DNA of 64,000 nt from Candidatus Gastranaerophilales bacterium. GTDB taxonomy: Bacteria > Cyanobacteriota > Vampirovibrionia > Gastranaerophilales > Gastranaerophilaceae. This document shows positions 15,666-25,065 of this stretch, piece after piece. Location: the NCBI GenBank assembly GCA_944323935.1, contig CALUUJ010000010.1:1-64000 (forward strand), given 5' to 3'. Position 1 is the first letter of the stretch. Every line of letters starts with the position of its first letter. A model generated the notes under the pieces. The model did no database searches. It was not told the DNA's origin and saw nothing but the letters and a program-made list of their open reading frames with translations. The translations under genes were made by a program, and so were the position numbers.

Positions 15666-16517
15666 TTGGAAGACATAATCAAACAACTTATTTTAAAACA
15701 TGCAGAAAAAATTGATTTGTTCTTAATTGGTAAGACTATAGCAGAAATCATTATTTTTATAATTATATTAAGAATAGGAAATAAAGCGCTACATTTATTC
15801 TTTGATAAATTAATATCTAAAATTTCAGATTCAGAAACAAAAAAGCATTACCAAACATTAAGACAAATAGGTATTTATCTAATAGATGCTATAGTAATAT
15901 TGTTTTTTGCAACAAATATATTAGGAAATTTTGGAATTGATATGAAACCAATTTTGGCTACAGCCGGAGTACTTGGTGTTGCAGTTGGTTTTGGAGGTAA
16001 AAAGTTTGTTGAAGATTTATTTACCGGTTTATCAATAATATTGACAGGGCAATTACGTGTTGGTGATTATGTAACAGTTAACAACTCAACAGGTACTGTT
16101 GAAAAAGTAACATTAACAATGATTGTTATAAGGGCGTATAATGGCGATGTACATTATCTTAGAAATGGGCAGATTGATACAATAATTAATCAAACAAAGA
16201 ATTTTTCATTTCCGGTTTTTAATATTAGCGTTGCTTATAAGACTGATGTTACTCATGCAATGAAAGTTTTAAAAGAATTAGGACAAGAATTAAAACAAAA
16301 TCCTACTTATTCAAGGTTTGTTTTGTCTGATATAGAGGTATTAGGGTTAAATGAATTTCAAGACTCAGCGATTGTAATTCAGTGCCGAATAAAAACAACT
16401 CCGCAGGAGCAATGGATGGTAAAACGTAAATTTAATCAGATGGTTAAAGAAAGGTTTGAAAAAGAAGGAATAGAAATACCGTTTCCACAAATTGTTGTTA
16501 ATAAAGCAGAAGGCTAG
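15666..16517 (+). CDS. mscS: Small-conductance mechanosensitive channel, MscS family
   Basis: Opens under membrane tension to release solutes in osmotic downshock. The 283-aa protein has three membrane segments followed by the signature region: VLGVAVGFGGKKFVEDLFTG (pore helix, near residues 100-120), then ILTGQLRVGDYVTVNN and the beta domain. Length is normal for MscS (286 in E. coli). It starts with TTG at 15666, supported by AAGGGAG seven bases upstream. galE begins 4 bp after its stop. Confidence 0.93.
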   Translation: MEDIIKQLILKHAEKIDLFLIGKTIAEIIIFIIILRIGNKALHLFFDKLISKISDSETKKHYQTLRQIGIYLIDAIVILFFATNILGNFGIDMKPILATAGVLGVAVGFGGKKFVEDLFTGLSIILTGQLRVGDYVTVNNSTGTVEKVTLTMIVIRAYNGDVHYLRNGQIDTIINQTKNFSFPVFNISVAYKTDVTHAMKVLKELGQELKQNPTYSRFVLSDIEVLGLNEFQDSAIVIQCRIKTTPQEQWMVKRKFNQMVKERFEKEGIEIPFPQIVVNKAEG

Positions 16518-16521
16518 TTTT

Positions 16522-17505
16522 ATGATTTTAGTTACAGGCGGAGCCGGTTATATTGGCAGTCATACCGTACTTAATTTTATAAATAAAGGTTATGAGCTTG
16601 TTATATTTGATAGCCTTGAAAATGGACATATTGAAACAGTAAATACATTAAAACAAATAGGGAATATCCATTTTATCAAAGGTGATTTAAGAAATTTAGA
16701 CGATGTTGAAGCAATTTTCTCAAATTATAAAATTGATACTGTTATTCATTTTGCCGGTTTTATTCAAGTTGAAGAAAGTGTCAAAAATCCTGAAAAATAT
16801 TACAAAAATAATGTATTAGCATCAATTAATCTTTTTAATACAATGGTACAACATAATATTCAAAGAGTTGTATTCTCATCATCAGCTGCAGTATATGGAG
16901 AACCTCTTTATACGCCTATAGACGAGAAACATCCTAAAAAACCATTAAATCCTTATGGTGAAAATAAATCTCAAGTGGAAGAAATCCTAAAGGAATATGA
17001 TGCTAAATATAACTTAAAATCAATATGTTTAAGATATTTTAATGTTGCAGGTGCTGATTTACAGTCAAGAATAGGAGAATGGCATGAACCTGAAACACAT
17101 CTTATTCCCAATATATTGAAATCTATTTTTGAAAAAGATAAGACATTCAAAGTTTTTGGAACTGATTATGATACATTTGACGGAACTTGTATAAGAGATT
17201 ATGTTAATGTTGAAGATTTAGCTGAAGCTCATTATTTGGCATATATGTATCTGAAAAATAATAATAAATCTGATATTTTCAATCTTGGTACAGAGAATGG
17301 TAGCAGCGTAAAAGAGGTGTTTGAAACTGTAGAAGAAATTGCAGGAAGAAAAATCAATATAGAATATCAAGAAAGAAGAGAAGGTGATGCGGCCATACTT
17401 TTAGCCAATGCATCAAAAGCTAAAAAAATATTAAAATGGATACCAAAACATACTCTTGAAGACAGTATAAAAACAGCTTATTTGTGGGAAAAAAGCAAAC
17501 ATTAA
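16522..17505 (+). CDS. galE: UDP-glucose 4-epimerase
   Basis: Interconverts UDP-glucose and UDP-galactose for surface polysaccharides. I use the ATG at 16522, since the protein then starts MILVTGGAGYIGSHT, the NAD-binding GxxGxxG at the very N-terminus; the frame is open ten codons upstream. Catalytic SSSAAVYG (Ser) and YGENK (Tyr-x3-Lys) follow near residues 116-148, and DGTCIRDYVNVEDLA near 230. 327 aa, normal length. It lies 4 bp after mscS with GAAGG ahead. Confidence 0.95.
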   Translation: MILVTGGAGYIGSHTVLNFINKGYELVIFDSLENGHIETVNTLKQIGNIHFIKGDLRNLDDVEAIFSNYKIDTVIHFAGFIQVEESVKNPEKYYKNNVLASINLFNTMVQHNIQRVVFSSSAAVYGEPLYTPIDEKHPKKPLNPYGENKSQVEEILKEYDAKYNLKSICLRYFNVAGADLQSRIGEWHEPETHLIPNILKSIFEKDKTFKVFGTDYDTFDGTCIRDYVNVEDLAEAHYLAYMYLKNNNKSDIFNLGTENGSSVKEVFETVEEIAGRKINIEYQERREGDAAILLANASKAKKILKWIPKHTLEDSIKTAYLWEKSKH

Positions 17506-17532
17506 AAAAACCACTAAAATTGTGGTTTTTTT
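17504..17532. terminator. Bidirectional terminator between galE and the acyltransferase
   Basis: A7-CCAC (17504-17514), a 7-nt loop, then GTGG-T7 (17522-17532). It works for both convergent genes. Confidence 0.85.
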
Positions 17533-17537
17533 ATGTT

Positions 17538-18650
17538 TTATACGCCAATAAATGTTCTTGTATTTTCTATATTTGTTTTCTTTAATATTGTTTTAATTAT
17601 AAACAAAGTTATAAAACTTGCAAACAGAACAAATAAATACCTTAAACAAACAATTCCTGTTGCAATAAGAAATTCCTCAAAATGATTTACGGGTATTACA
17701 GGCGGTTTGGAGAAGATATGGTTAAATGCGAATACAAAATACCAATGAATAAAGAATAACCCAAAACTGTATTTTGCAGTAACATCAAGCCAGTGATTTA
17801 TTTTTTCGTGTGATTTTATTAACTCATCATAATGTTTCAAATATCCTAATACAATAACTGTTAAGAATATTTTGGAAACAGTTCCGTTAAAGAACATCCC
17901 GTTGTAATTAAAATAAATATCAGCAACGGAAGTTATTATCATAAGAAAAATAAAAAAGTATCTTTTATCATAAAAAATATCAATGTTATCTTTATATTTT
18001 GAAAGATACATTCCAAAAACATACATAGATGTAAAATGTATAAATCCGCTTACTACATATTTTAAATAGGCAATATATTTATGAAAGTAATCCATATTGA
18101 CAACATACGAAGGTTCTATATCCATACGCGGTATAAAAATTGTTATTAAAAACAATAAAGGCAAAAGTCTATACAGCCAATTTTTCTTTTCTAAATACAA
18201 AAGTAAGTAACTTAGTAAAAAGAAAATAACAATCATCGGAATAAACCAAGTCGGAACATTATGAACTCTTCCTGTTGTAAGAAAGACCCCTATTTGTGCG
18301 ACTGGGTTTAAGCCGTCAAAAGGATTTCCATATTCAATTGGCATACAAAAACATAAAATAATCCCTGGGACTGCAGTTAAAATATATGGAAGGATTACAT
18401 TTTTCCATTTTTTTTGAAGATAATTTTTATACTCAAATTTTGAAGAAAGATGTTGGAATAAAAATCCCGAAATAAATATAAAAAGAGCAGTGCCTCCAGC
18501 CCAAACTTCAAATGCAATGCTTTTTAATAAACTTCCTGTTGAACCTATCTGCATTGTATGACCGGCCAAAATCAGAAGTATTGCTAATCCCCTAAAGACA
18601 TTGATATAGTTCAACATTTCTCTTTTGGGTTTTACTATATTTTCACTCAT
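17538..18650 (-). CDS. Acyltransferase family 3 membrane protein (OafA-like)
   Basis: A 370-aa protein with about ten membrane segments. The family's N-terminal signature is MLNYINVFRGLAILLILAGHTM (near residues 12-33), including the catalytic His of RGLAxxxVxxxH. Further on, VPTWFIPMIVIFFLLSYLLL is also typical. Such enzymes O-acetylate or otherwise acylate exported polysaccharides, LPS or peptidoglycan. The substrate is unknown; nearby galE suggests a surface sugar. GGAGGAAAAAATA precedes the ATG. Confidence 0.88.
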   Translation of the reverse strand: MSENIVKPKREMLNYINVFRGLAILLILAGHTMQIGSTGSLLKSIAFEVWAGGTALFIFISGFLFQHLSSKFEYKNYLQKKWKNVILPYILTAVPGIILCFCMPIEYGNPFDGLNPVAQIGVFLTTGRVHNVPTWFIPMIVIFFLLSYLLLYLEKKNWLYRLLPLLFLITIFIPRMDIEPSYVVNMDYFHKYIAYLKYVVSGFIHFTSMYVFGMYLSKYKDNIDIFYDKRYFFIFLMIITSVADIYFNYNGMFFNGTVSKIFLTVIVLGYLKHYDELIKSHEKINHWLDVTAKYSFGLFFIHWYFVFAFNHIFSKPPVIPVNHFEEFLIATGIVCLRYLFVLFASFITLFIIKTILKKTNIENTRTFIGV

Positions 18651-18761
18651 TATTTTTTCCTCCGAACAAAACTATAATAACAACTAAAAAAAAAATTACA
18701 ATTTAGCAAATTCTGTTTTCATAAGTTTTAACAGAAATATGAAAATTGAAGGTACTCGAAA

Positions 18762-19346
18762 ATGAATAATTTTTCCATTTCATTTGGTAAAAGAATTCCC
18801 AAAATGCAATTTCAAATACAGAAAAAAGATACTAAAGAGTATGTTCCGGCTGTTTTTTCTGAAGTTGATTGTAAAGATGAAGATGACTATAATGAAGTAA
18901 AAAATCTTGATAGAAAGTGGACATTTAGAAATCATATAGCACAAGCTATAGAAGAAAAAGATGTGGTACAAAGATTTTTTAAACAAAAAAGTAATAAATC
19001 AATATATGAAATGCATGATGAACAAGGACAACTTATAGGTATTGCTCAAACACAAACGAGAAATGGTATATGCAACATAGAATATATTGAAACAAAACCT
19101 AACAATGAATATAAATATGTAGGACAGGCAATGGTTACAGCGATAGGACGCGAAACAATTGCCAGAAATGGTTATACTTTAACTGTCCTTACTCCAATTG
19201 ATGAAGCTATTCCTTTTTATACTAATGCTTGTGGGTTTAAAGTATTTGGTGATTTTTTCTTAAGAATGAATCAAAGTCAAATTTTGGAATTAATAAAAAG
19301 AACAGAACAAAAAACAAATGCTTCTATTATTGATTTGAAAGGTTGA
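18762..19346 (+). CDS. GNAT-like protein with SFGK N-terminus, paralogue 1
   Basis: A 194-aa protein, first of three tandem paralogues. It begins MNNFSISFGKRIPKMQFQI. The C-terminal two thirds look like a GNAT acetyltransferase fold: IEYIETKPNNEYKYVGQAMVTAIGRE (motif A region, near residues 110-130), then LTVLTPIDEAIPFYTNACGFK (motif B). The classical Q/RxxGxG/A loop is imperfect, so acetyl-CoA binding is uncertain. The N-terminal 60 residues carry VPAVFSEVDCKDEDD, shared by all three. Role unknown. Confidence 0.72.
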   Translation: MNNFSISFGKRIPKMQFQIQKKDTKEYVPAVFSEVDCKDEDDYNEVKNLDRKWTFRNHIAQAIEEKDVVQRFFKQKSNKSIYEMHDEQGQLIGIAQTQTRNGICNIEYIETKPNNEYKYVGQAMVTAIGRETIARNGYTLTVLTPIDEAIPFYTNACGFKVFGDFFLRMNQSQILELIKRTEQKTNASIIDLKG

Positions 19347-19348
19347 AA

Positions 19349-19915
19349 ATGAATATATCTTTTGGAAAAAAAATACCATTAATGCAATGTCAGATTGTAA
19401 ATTCAAAAACAAATGAATTTGTTCCTGCTACTATCTTTGAATATGATTGTAATGATAAAAAAGATGCGGATGATATAAATGGAATAGGTGGCTATTGGTT
19501 TTTTAAGAATGAAATATTCTTTAATGCACAAGATAAAATTCAATTTCCTAAAAAATTCCAAAATATTAGAATATTTGCACTAGAAAATAAACAAGGAAGA
19601 ACTTTAGGTCTTATGCAATTTAATGAAACCGGCAACCAATGTGATATAAATTTACTTGAAAAAAGATTTCTCGATAAACACAAATATATTGGATCTGTAT
19701 TATTAGCAGCTGCAGCAAAAGAAACACTAAAATCAAAAGCAAACAAGTTAACAGTAAGTGCTCCTGTTCCTGAAGCGAGAGACTTTTATATAAAAGGTTG
19801 CGGCTTCAAAACTACACAAACAAAAGCTTTAGAATTAGAGCAATCAGATATAAATCGTTTTATTAAAGAAACGGAAGAAAAAACTCAATTCCCAATTATT
19901 AATCTACAAGGATAA
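19349..19915 (+). CDS. GNAT-like protein with SFGK N-terminus, paralogue 2
   Basis: A 188-aa protein starting MNISFGKKIPLMQCQI from the ATG at 19349, with AAAGG six bases ahead; a TTG two codons earlier overlaps the previous stop. It aligns with its neighbours over the whole length: VPATIFEYDCNDKKD, HKYIGSVLLAAAAKE, LTVSAPVPEARDFYIKGCGFK. The last is the GNAT substrate-site segment. Spacing to paralogue 1 is 2 bp, so the three form an operon. Confidence 0.72.
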   Translation: MNISFGKKIPLMQCQIVNSKTNEFVPATIFEYDCNDKKDADDINGIGGYWFFKNEIFFNAQDKIQFPKKFQNIRIFALENKQGRTLGLMQFNETGNQCDINLLEKRFLDKHKYIGSVLLAAAAKETLKSKANKLTVSAPVPEARDFYIKGCGFKTTQTKALELEQSDINRFIKETEEKTQFPIINLQG

Positions 19916-19918
19916 ATT

Positions 19919-20494
19919 ATGCAAATATCTTTTGGGAAAAAAATTCAACTTACACAATGTCAAATAAAAGATATAGAACAAAATAAGTTTGTTCCTGCAA
20001 CTTTTTGTGAAGTTGATTGTGAAGATAAAGGAGATATATTAGATATTGCAAATTTAACAGGCAAATGGAATTTCAAAAGTACAATAGTAAGAAATATGCA
20101 AATAAAACATGATACTCTTGAAATATTACCAAAAGAAGAATTACCTTCTTTCTATATTTTACAAGATGACAACGGTTTAATTATTGGACTGAGTCAGGTT
20201 AAAAAAGATGGCAAAAATCTTTCGGTCCAATTTATTGAAAGTATAAGAGATAATAAATATAAATATGTAGGTCAAATTATGCTGGCAGCACTTGGCTTGG
20301 ATACAATACAACATAATGGTGATAAGCTTATTATAAGTTCTCCAACTGAAAATGCTACACCATTTTATATTGATAAGTGTGGATTTAAAAAACGTTATGA
20401 CGGCAATCTGAAGATGAATGCAAAGCATATTCAGCGATTTATAAGACAAACTCAAAAAAAGACCCAAGCACCATTGATGGATATTCGGGTCTGA
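19919..20494 (+). CDS. GNAT-like protein with SFGK N-terminus, paralogue 3
   Basis: A 191-aa protein starting MQISFGKKIQLTQCQI, 3 bp after paralogue 2 with AAGGA as ribosome site. Shared blocks: VPATFCEVDCEDKGD, YKYVGQIMLAALGLDTI, LIISSPTENATPFYIDKCGFKK. It has drifted from the others by roughly half or more of its positions, judged by eye, so the duplications are old. Function unknown. Confidence 0.72.
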   Translation: MQISFGKKIQLTQCQIKDIEQNKFVPATFCEVDCEDKGDILDIANLTGKWNFKSTIVRNMQIKHDTLEILPKEELPSFYILQDDNGLIIGLSQVKKDGKNLSVQFIESIRDNKYKYVGQIMLAALGLDTIQHNGDKLIISSPTENATPFYIDKCGFKKRYDGNLKMNAKHIQRFIRQTQKKTQAPLMDIRV

Positions 20495-20519
20495 TTTCTA
20501 TAGAATAAATTATTGATAT

Positions 20520-21869
20520 TTATTCTTTATTATTTTGCTTATATGTATTCATAAATCCTGTATCAAAAATACCGCTTATGAACACTTCATCTTCTATCAG
20601 CTCCTGATAAAATGGAAGTGTTGTTTTAACACCTGTTATAACGTATTCCTTTAAAGCCCTGTACATTCTTCTTCTCGCTTCTTCTCTGGTTGGCGCCCAG
20701 CACATTAACTTACTAATTAAAGAATCATAATAAGGCGGAATTCTGTAACCTGAATATACATGTGAGTCAACTCTAACTCCAAATCCTCCTGGAGTAATAT
20801 ATCCGTTTATTTCACCCGGTGCAGGTAAGAAGTTTCTGTCAGGGTCTTCTGCATTTATACGGCATTCAATTGCGTGACCGTATAATTTTATATCTTCCTG
20901 CTTAAATGATAATGGATTACCTGCCGCAATATTTATTTGCTCCCTAACAATATCAACATTTGATATCATTTCGGTAATACCATGTTCAACCTGAAGACGT
21001 GTATTCATTTCCATAAAATAGAAATTTTTATCTTTATCAAGTAAAAATTCAATCGTACCGACACCTTCATAATTTGCTGCTTTAGCAGCTCTGACAGCAG
21101 CTTCTCCAAGTTTCTTTCTTATTTCCTCACTAACAGCAGGAGAAGGAGCTTCTTCAACTAATTTTTGATGTCTTCTTTGAATAGAACAATCTCTTTCCCC
21201 TAAATGAACAACATTTCCAAACTTGTCTGCAATAACCTGTACTTCTATGTGTCTTGGATTTACTAAATATTTTTCCATATATACATCAGGATTGCCAAAA
21301 AATTTCTCAGCCTCCTGACGGCAAAGTGTAATATTTTGCTCAAGCTCAGCATCGTTATTAGCAACACGCATACCTTTTCCGCCACCGCCTGCAGTTGCCT
21401 TAACTATTACAGGATATCCGAATTTTTTAGCTGCAGTTTTTGCTTCTTCGATATCTGTTATAATTCCTATACCTGGAGTAATCGGAACATTTTTTGACAT
21501 CATTGTTTTTCTTGCAGTAGCTTTATCTCCCATTAATTGCATTGATTCAGGAGAAGGACCGATAAATTTTATATTATGTTCAGCGCATATTTCAGCAAAA
21601 TCAGCTCTTTCAGACATAAATCCATATCCCGGGTGAATAGCATCAGCTCCTGAAATTAATGCCGCAGATATTATTGCAGGTATATTTAAATAACTTTTTG
21701 AACTTTCATTTGGCCCTATACAATATGCTTCTGTAGCTAAACTAACGTGTAACGAGTTTGCATCAGCTTGAGAATACACTGCAACAGTAGGAATTCCTAT
21801 CTCTCTGCAAGCTCTTATGATTCTGACTGCGACTTCGCCTCTATTTGCTATTAATACTTTCTTAAACAT
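20520..21869 (-). CDS. accC: Acetyl-CoA carboxylase, biotin carboxylase subunit
   Basis: ATP-dependent carboxylation of biotin on AccB, the first step of fatty acid synthesis. The 449-aa protein starts MFKKVLIANRGEVAVRIIRA, has the ATP-grasp glycine loop KATAGGGGKGMRVA (near residue 160), and the catalytic MEMNTRLQVEHGITEM segment (near 287-302, usually EHpVTE). Full length. It follows accB by 13 bp on the same strand. Confidence 0.97.
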   Translation of the reverse strand: MFKKVLIANRGEVAVRIIRACREIGIPTVAVYSQADANSLHVSLATEAYCIGPNESSKSYLNIPAIISAALISGADAIHPGYGFMSERADFAEICAEHNIKFIGPSPESMQLMGDKATARKTMMSKNVPITPGIGIITDIEEAKTAAKKFGYPVIVKATAGGGGKGMRVANNDAELEQNITLCRQEAEKFFGNPDVYMEKYLVNPRHIEVQVIADKFGNVVHLGERDCSIQRRHQKLVEEAPSPAVSEEIRKKLGEAAVRAAKAANYEGVGTIEFLLDKDKNFYFMEMNTRLQVEHGITEMISNVDIVREQINIAAGNPLSFKQEDIKLYGHAIECRINAEDPDRNFLPAPGEINGYITPGGFGVRVDSHVYSGYRIPPYYDSLISKLMCWAPTREEARRRMYRALKEYVITGVKTTLPFYQELIEDEVFISGIFDTGFMNTYKQNNKE

Positions 21870-21882
21870 ATCCCTTATACCA

Positions 21883-22335
21883 CTACTCTTGCTCTACATA
21901 CATAATTACTTGACCATATTCTACAGGTTTACCGTCTTCTATACAGATTTCAGCAACTTTACCTGATATTTCGGAAGTAATTTTATTCATTAATTTGATT
22001 GTTTCTATTATACAAACGGTTTGACCTTCCTTTATTTCATCGCCAACATTAACAAATGGTTTTTCGTTAGGCGATGGCTTTGAAAAATACAGTCCTATCA
22101 TATTAGAAATGATTGGTACAAGCTTTTTCTTTGTTTCTTGTTGTTCTGTTGTTTTTTCTTCCTGTATTGAAGTTTGAATTTCCTCTTCTACAATTTTTTC
22201 TTTTATTATTGGCTTAAATCCGTTTCCTTTTATAATTAATGACTTATCTGAATCTTCCAATGTTATTTCTGTAAGTTCATTGTTTTTCATTATGTCAATT
22301 AATTTTTCAATATAATCTGTTTCAAATTCTTTCAT
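21883..22335 (-). CDS. accB: Acetyl-CoA carboxylase, biotin carboxyl carrier protein
   Basis: Carries biotin between the carboxylase and transferase subunits. 150 aa: N-terminal helix, a Glu/Gln/Thr-rich linker (about 50-70), and a C-terminal biotinyl domain. The biotinylation site reads IETIKLMNKI rather than the usual EAMKxMN, so Ala and the first Met are replaced by Thr and Ile while the target Lys and following Met remain. AAAGGGAT precedes the ATG. Co-transcribed with accC. Confidence 0.93.
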   Translation of the reverse strand: MKEFETDYIEKLIDIMKNNELTEITLEDSDKSLIIKGNGFKPIIKEKIVEEEIQTSIQEEKTTEQQETKKKLVPIISNMIGLYFSKPSPNEKPFVNVGDEIKEGQTVCIIETIKLMNKITSEISGKVAEICIEDGKPVEYGQVIMYVEQE

Positions 22336-22508
22336 ACTATCCCTTTTAATATAAAGACTTTATTTATTTTATCCTCTACATATTACAGAGTCAAGAAAAT
22401 ACACATTTTAAGTTAAGTAAAAAATATTCTAAGTCCACTTATTATACGATGAAAGATTTATATTTTTCAGATATAATCACTTTGTATTATAGAAATAGAA
22501 GGCATAAA

Positions 22509-22766
22509 ATGCTTCCGATAGTAACTCAAGAACAATCAACATTATGTTTTGCAGAAATTTTCCAAGATGTTCATTCTTGGAGAAAGAAAATGATTCACTA
22601 TATAAAAGATGAAAATCCTGAAATCAATTCAGCAATAATTGAAGCAGCTCAAAATACAGATTTGGATCCTAAAGCTGTTGCGTTAGGTGCTTATATGACA
22701 TATGTTCTTCTTGAAACAGCAATGAAAGAAGAAGCAGGGCAAAAAGTATTTACGCTTGATGAATAA
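22509..22766 (+). CDS. Small conserved-looking protein, unknown
   Basis: An 85-aa protein starting MLPIVTQEQSTLCFAEIF from the ATG at 22509, with AGAAGG ahead; an open frame upstream to 22449 has no ribosome site. Mostly helical, acidic, no signal peptide or membrane segment. It is divergent from accB-accC. A possible -10 TATAAT lies at 22472-22477. Family not recognised. It ends against the gene at 22767, where AATTATAAAA/TTTTATAATT (22765-22790) could act as a shared weak terminator. Confidence 0.6.
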   Translation: MLPIVTQEQSTLCFAEIFQDVHSWRKKMIHYIKDENPEINSAIIEAAQNTDLDPKAVALGAYMTYVLLETAMKEEAGQKVFTLDE

Positions 22767-23117
22767 TTATAAAAACTTAATTTTATAATTTTGAATTTGT
22801 TCTTGTTTGATTAATTTTTTCTGGTTTTCAAGGGTATTTTTTACGGCAAAAGTCCACCCGTGCAGGGGATTAACAAACAGAAAAAATGATGCTTCACTTC
22901 CTACTATTCTTGATGCATTATCAATCAACAATTCGCCTTTATCTGACAGTTCAAATACAGTAAAAGATAATGGTGAAGATATTGTACTGTCTATATATGC
23001 ATCATATTTAATTTTACTCAGCTTAGTTGTATCTTTTAGTAAAGACTCACCTTTAAAAGATGAAATATGCTTATATAAGAATGTTATAATATCTTCAAGA
23101 TTATTGTATTGCCTCAT
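22767..23117 (-). CDS. Unknown protein downstream of the GGDEF gene
   Basis: A 116-aa soluble protein beginning MRQYNNLEDIITFLYKHISS. Its ATG lies inside the last codons of the GGDEF/HD gene (17-bp overlap), so translation is coupled. Alternating beta strands (FTVFELSDKGELLIDNASRI, ASFFLFVNPLHGWTFAVKN) suggest a small alpha/beta domain. No family recognised; the coupling suggests a role in the same signalling unit. Confidence 0.6.
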   Translation of the reverse strand: MRQYNNLEDIITFLYKHISSFKGESLLKDTTKLSKIKYDAYIDSTISSPLSFTVFELSDKGELLIDNASRIVGSEASFFLFVNPLHGWTFAVKNTLENQKKLIKQEQIQNYKIKFL

Positions 23118-25011
23118 TTTTTACCACATAAATAAAATCTTCAACCAATTTTTCGTTCCACTGTTTTCCGGATTCACTTTTTATTATTTCAACAATTTCA
23201 TCTATGTCATAGGCTTGTCTATATGGTCTATCCTGAGTCATAGCATAGAATGCATCAACAAGAAGCACTATTTGGGAAGTGACAGGAATTTCTATCCCCG
23301 ATTTTTTACCGGGATATCCTTCTCCGTTCCAATTTTCGTGGTGATTTTCTATAATGGGAATAATATCTTGAATGTTGGAAATTGGTTTTAATATTTCTCT
23401 TGCTGCTATTACAGGATGCTGTTTAATAATATTTTTTTCTTCTTCTGTTAAAGGTTCTTTTTTATTAAAAATTTCTTCAGGAATCATAATATTTCCAATA
23501 TCATAAAGTAGTATTGCTAATTTTAATTTATCAATTTCATCTTTTGGTAAATCCAATTTTTTTGCAACCATAACAGCTAATATAATTTTAGACTTTGTAG
23601 TACCTGTTTTGTACATTTGATTATATGTTTGCGAAATAATATCTACAATTGAATATAAAATATCTTTAGAATTTTTATCTTCATTTTTTATTTTTTTCAA
23701 TTTCTGATTTAAAATCTTTGATGTTTCTTCATCAATAGGTATCCGATTTTTACCAAGTATATCAATAAAAGTTTCAACTGCAATTTCTTGCCAATTTATT
23801 TCATTCTGCTTTTGGGCTATTTGAACTTGGTTCCTGCCGTTTAATTTAGCTTTATACATTGCTTGATCTGCAAGTTCCATTAGTTCATCAATTCTGTCTG
23901 AGTGTTCTAAAAATGTAGCAACACCAACACTTGCCGTTATGCCGCCAATTGTATCAAGCACTTGATTTTCTATTGATTTTCTTATTCTTTCTGCGGCAAT
24001 AGCAGCACCTCTTGAATCAACACCAGGCAAAAGTAAATTGAATTCTTCACCTCCGATTCTTGCCGGAATATCAATTGAACGTGCTTCTCTTTTTAATACA
24101 TTTGCAATTGTTTTAATTGCTAAATCCCCAAATTGGTGACCATATGTATCATTAATTTTCTTTAAATAATCTAAATCCATTGATATAAGCGAAAACGGTT
24201 GTTTTAGCCTTAAAGAACGTTCAGCTTCTTTCAGTATGTTTTCTTCAAAATATCTTCGGTTATATATACCGGTTAATGGATCGGTAATTGCTTGCTTTTT
24301 TACTTCTTCAAATAGTCCGGCGACTGTAATAGCAAGTTCAATTTGGTTTGCAAATAAAGCTAAAAAATTTGTTTCTGTATCTGTAATCCCATCTCTATCT
24401 GATGATACAATTACGCAACCGAAATCTTCTTTCCCGTTAAAAAGAGGAACTATAGTGCATGTTTTTGAATTCATTTCAGACATAACGTAACTAATTTGTT
24501 CTTCTGAAAATAAAGGGAAAAACATATTGATTATTCCTTTTATGTCCGGAGTTGAAAATATTTTTCTCTCAGAAATTGCTTTTACTACTATAGAGTTAGT
24601 CACGTATGGCAGTTTATATGTTTCAACAGATTCATTCATCATTTCAAAAAGTTTATCAATACTTTTATTGGTTGATGATGACTTTACTGAAAAATAGGCA
24701 ATATTATTTTCATCGTGTTCTATTTTTAATATTCCGGCATAATGATAGTTCATATCTTCATGCAAAATACTTACAATTTTGTCCAGCATACTTGAAAGTG
24801 GCTGAGAAGAATTCATCATATCCCAGACGCTATTTAATGTAAGAATTGTTTGATTTGCTTGCTCTAATTCTTTAGTACGAGCTGCAATTTCTTCTTCCAA
24901 TGCAATATTTTTTGCATATACATCCGCAAAGTCCTTGCCTTTTAAGTATATAGACCCATCAAGTTTATTAATTTGTCCCAGTAATTCTTTAAAACCGGAA
25001 AATATATTCAC
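23101..25011 (-). CDS. GAF - GGDEF - degenerate HD-GYP cyclic-di-GMP signalling protein
   Basis: A 636-aa cytosolic protein with GTG start. A coiled coil (about 30-60) leads to a GAF-like sensor (about 65-230). The diguanylate cyclase domain has GGEEF at 320-324, with RSID five residues before it, the product-inhibition I-site. The C-terminal HD-GYP domain keeps HHENWNGEGYPG and VDAFYAM but its HD pair reads YD (503-504) in LLYDIGNI, and the usual Lys is Asn. So it probably makes c-di-GMP, while hydrolysis by the second domain is doubtful. It overlaps the next gene by 17 bp. Confidence 0.88.
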   Translation of the reverse strand: MNIFSGFKELLGQINKLDGSIYLKGKDFADVYAKNIALEEEIAARTKELEQANQTILTLNSVWDMMNSSQPLSSMLDKIVSILHEDMNYHYAGILKIEHDENNIAYFSVKSSSTNKSIDKLFEMMNESVETYKLPYVTNSIVVKAISERKIFSTPDIKGIINMFFPLFSEEQISYVMSEMNSKTCTIVPLFNGKEDFGCVIVSSDRDGITDTETNFLALFANQIELAITVAGLFEEVKKQAITDPLTGIYNRRYFEENILKEAERSLRLKQPFSLISMDLDYLKKINDTYGHQFGDLAIKTIANVLKREARSIDIPARIGGEEFNLLLPGVDSRGAAIAAERIRKSIENQVLDTIGGITASVGVATFLEHSDRIDELMELADQAMYKAKLNGRNQVQIAQKQNEINWQEIAVETFIDILGKNRIPIDEETSKILNQKLKKIKNEDKNSKDILYSIVDIISQTYNQMYKTGTTKSKIILAVMVAKKLDLPKDEIDKLKLAILLYDIGNIMIPEEIFNKKEPLTEEEKNIIKQHPVIAAREILKPISNIQDIIPIIENHHENWNGEGYPGKKSGIEIPVTSQIVLLVDAFYAMTQDRPYRQAYDIDEIVEIIKSESGKQWNEKLVEDFIYVVKNEAIQ

Positions 25012-25065
25012 AATTTCGTTCCAAGATATTATGCCAAGTATATGTATTATATACCCTTTTTTATA

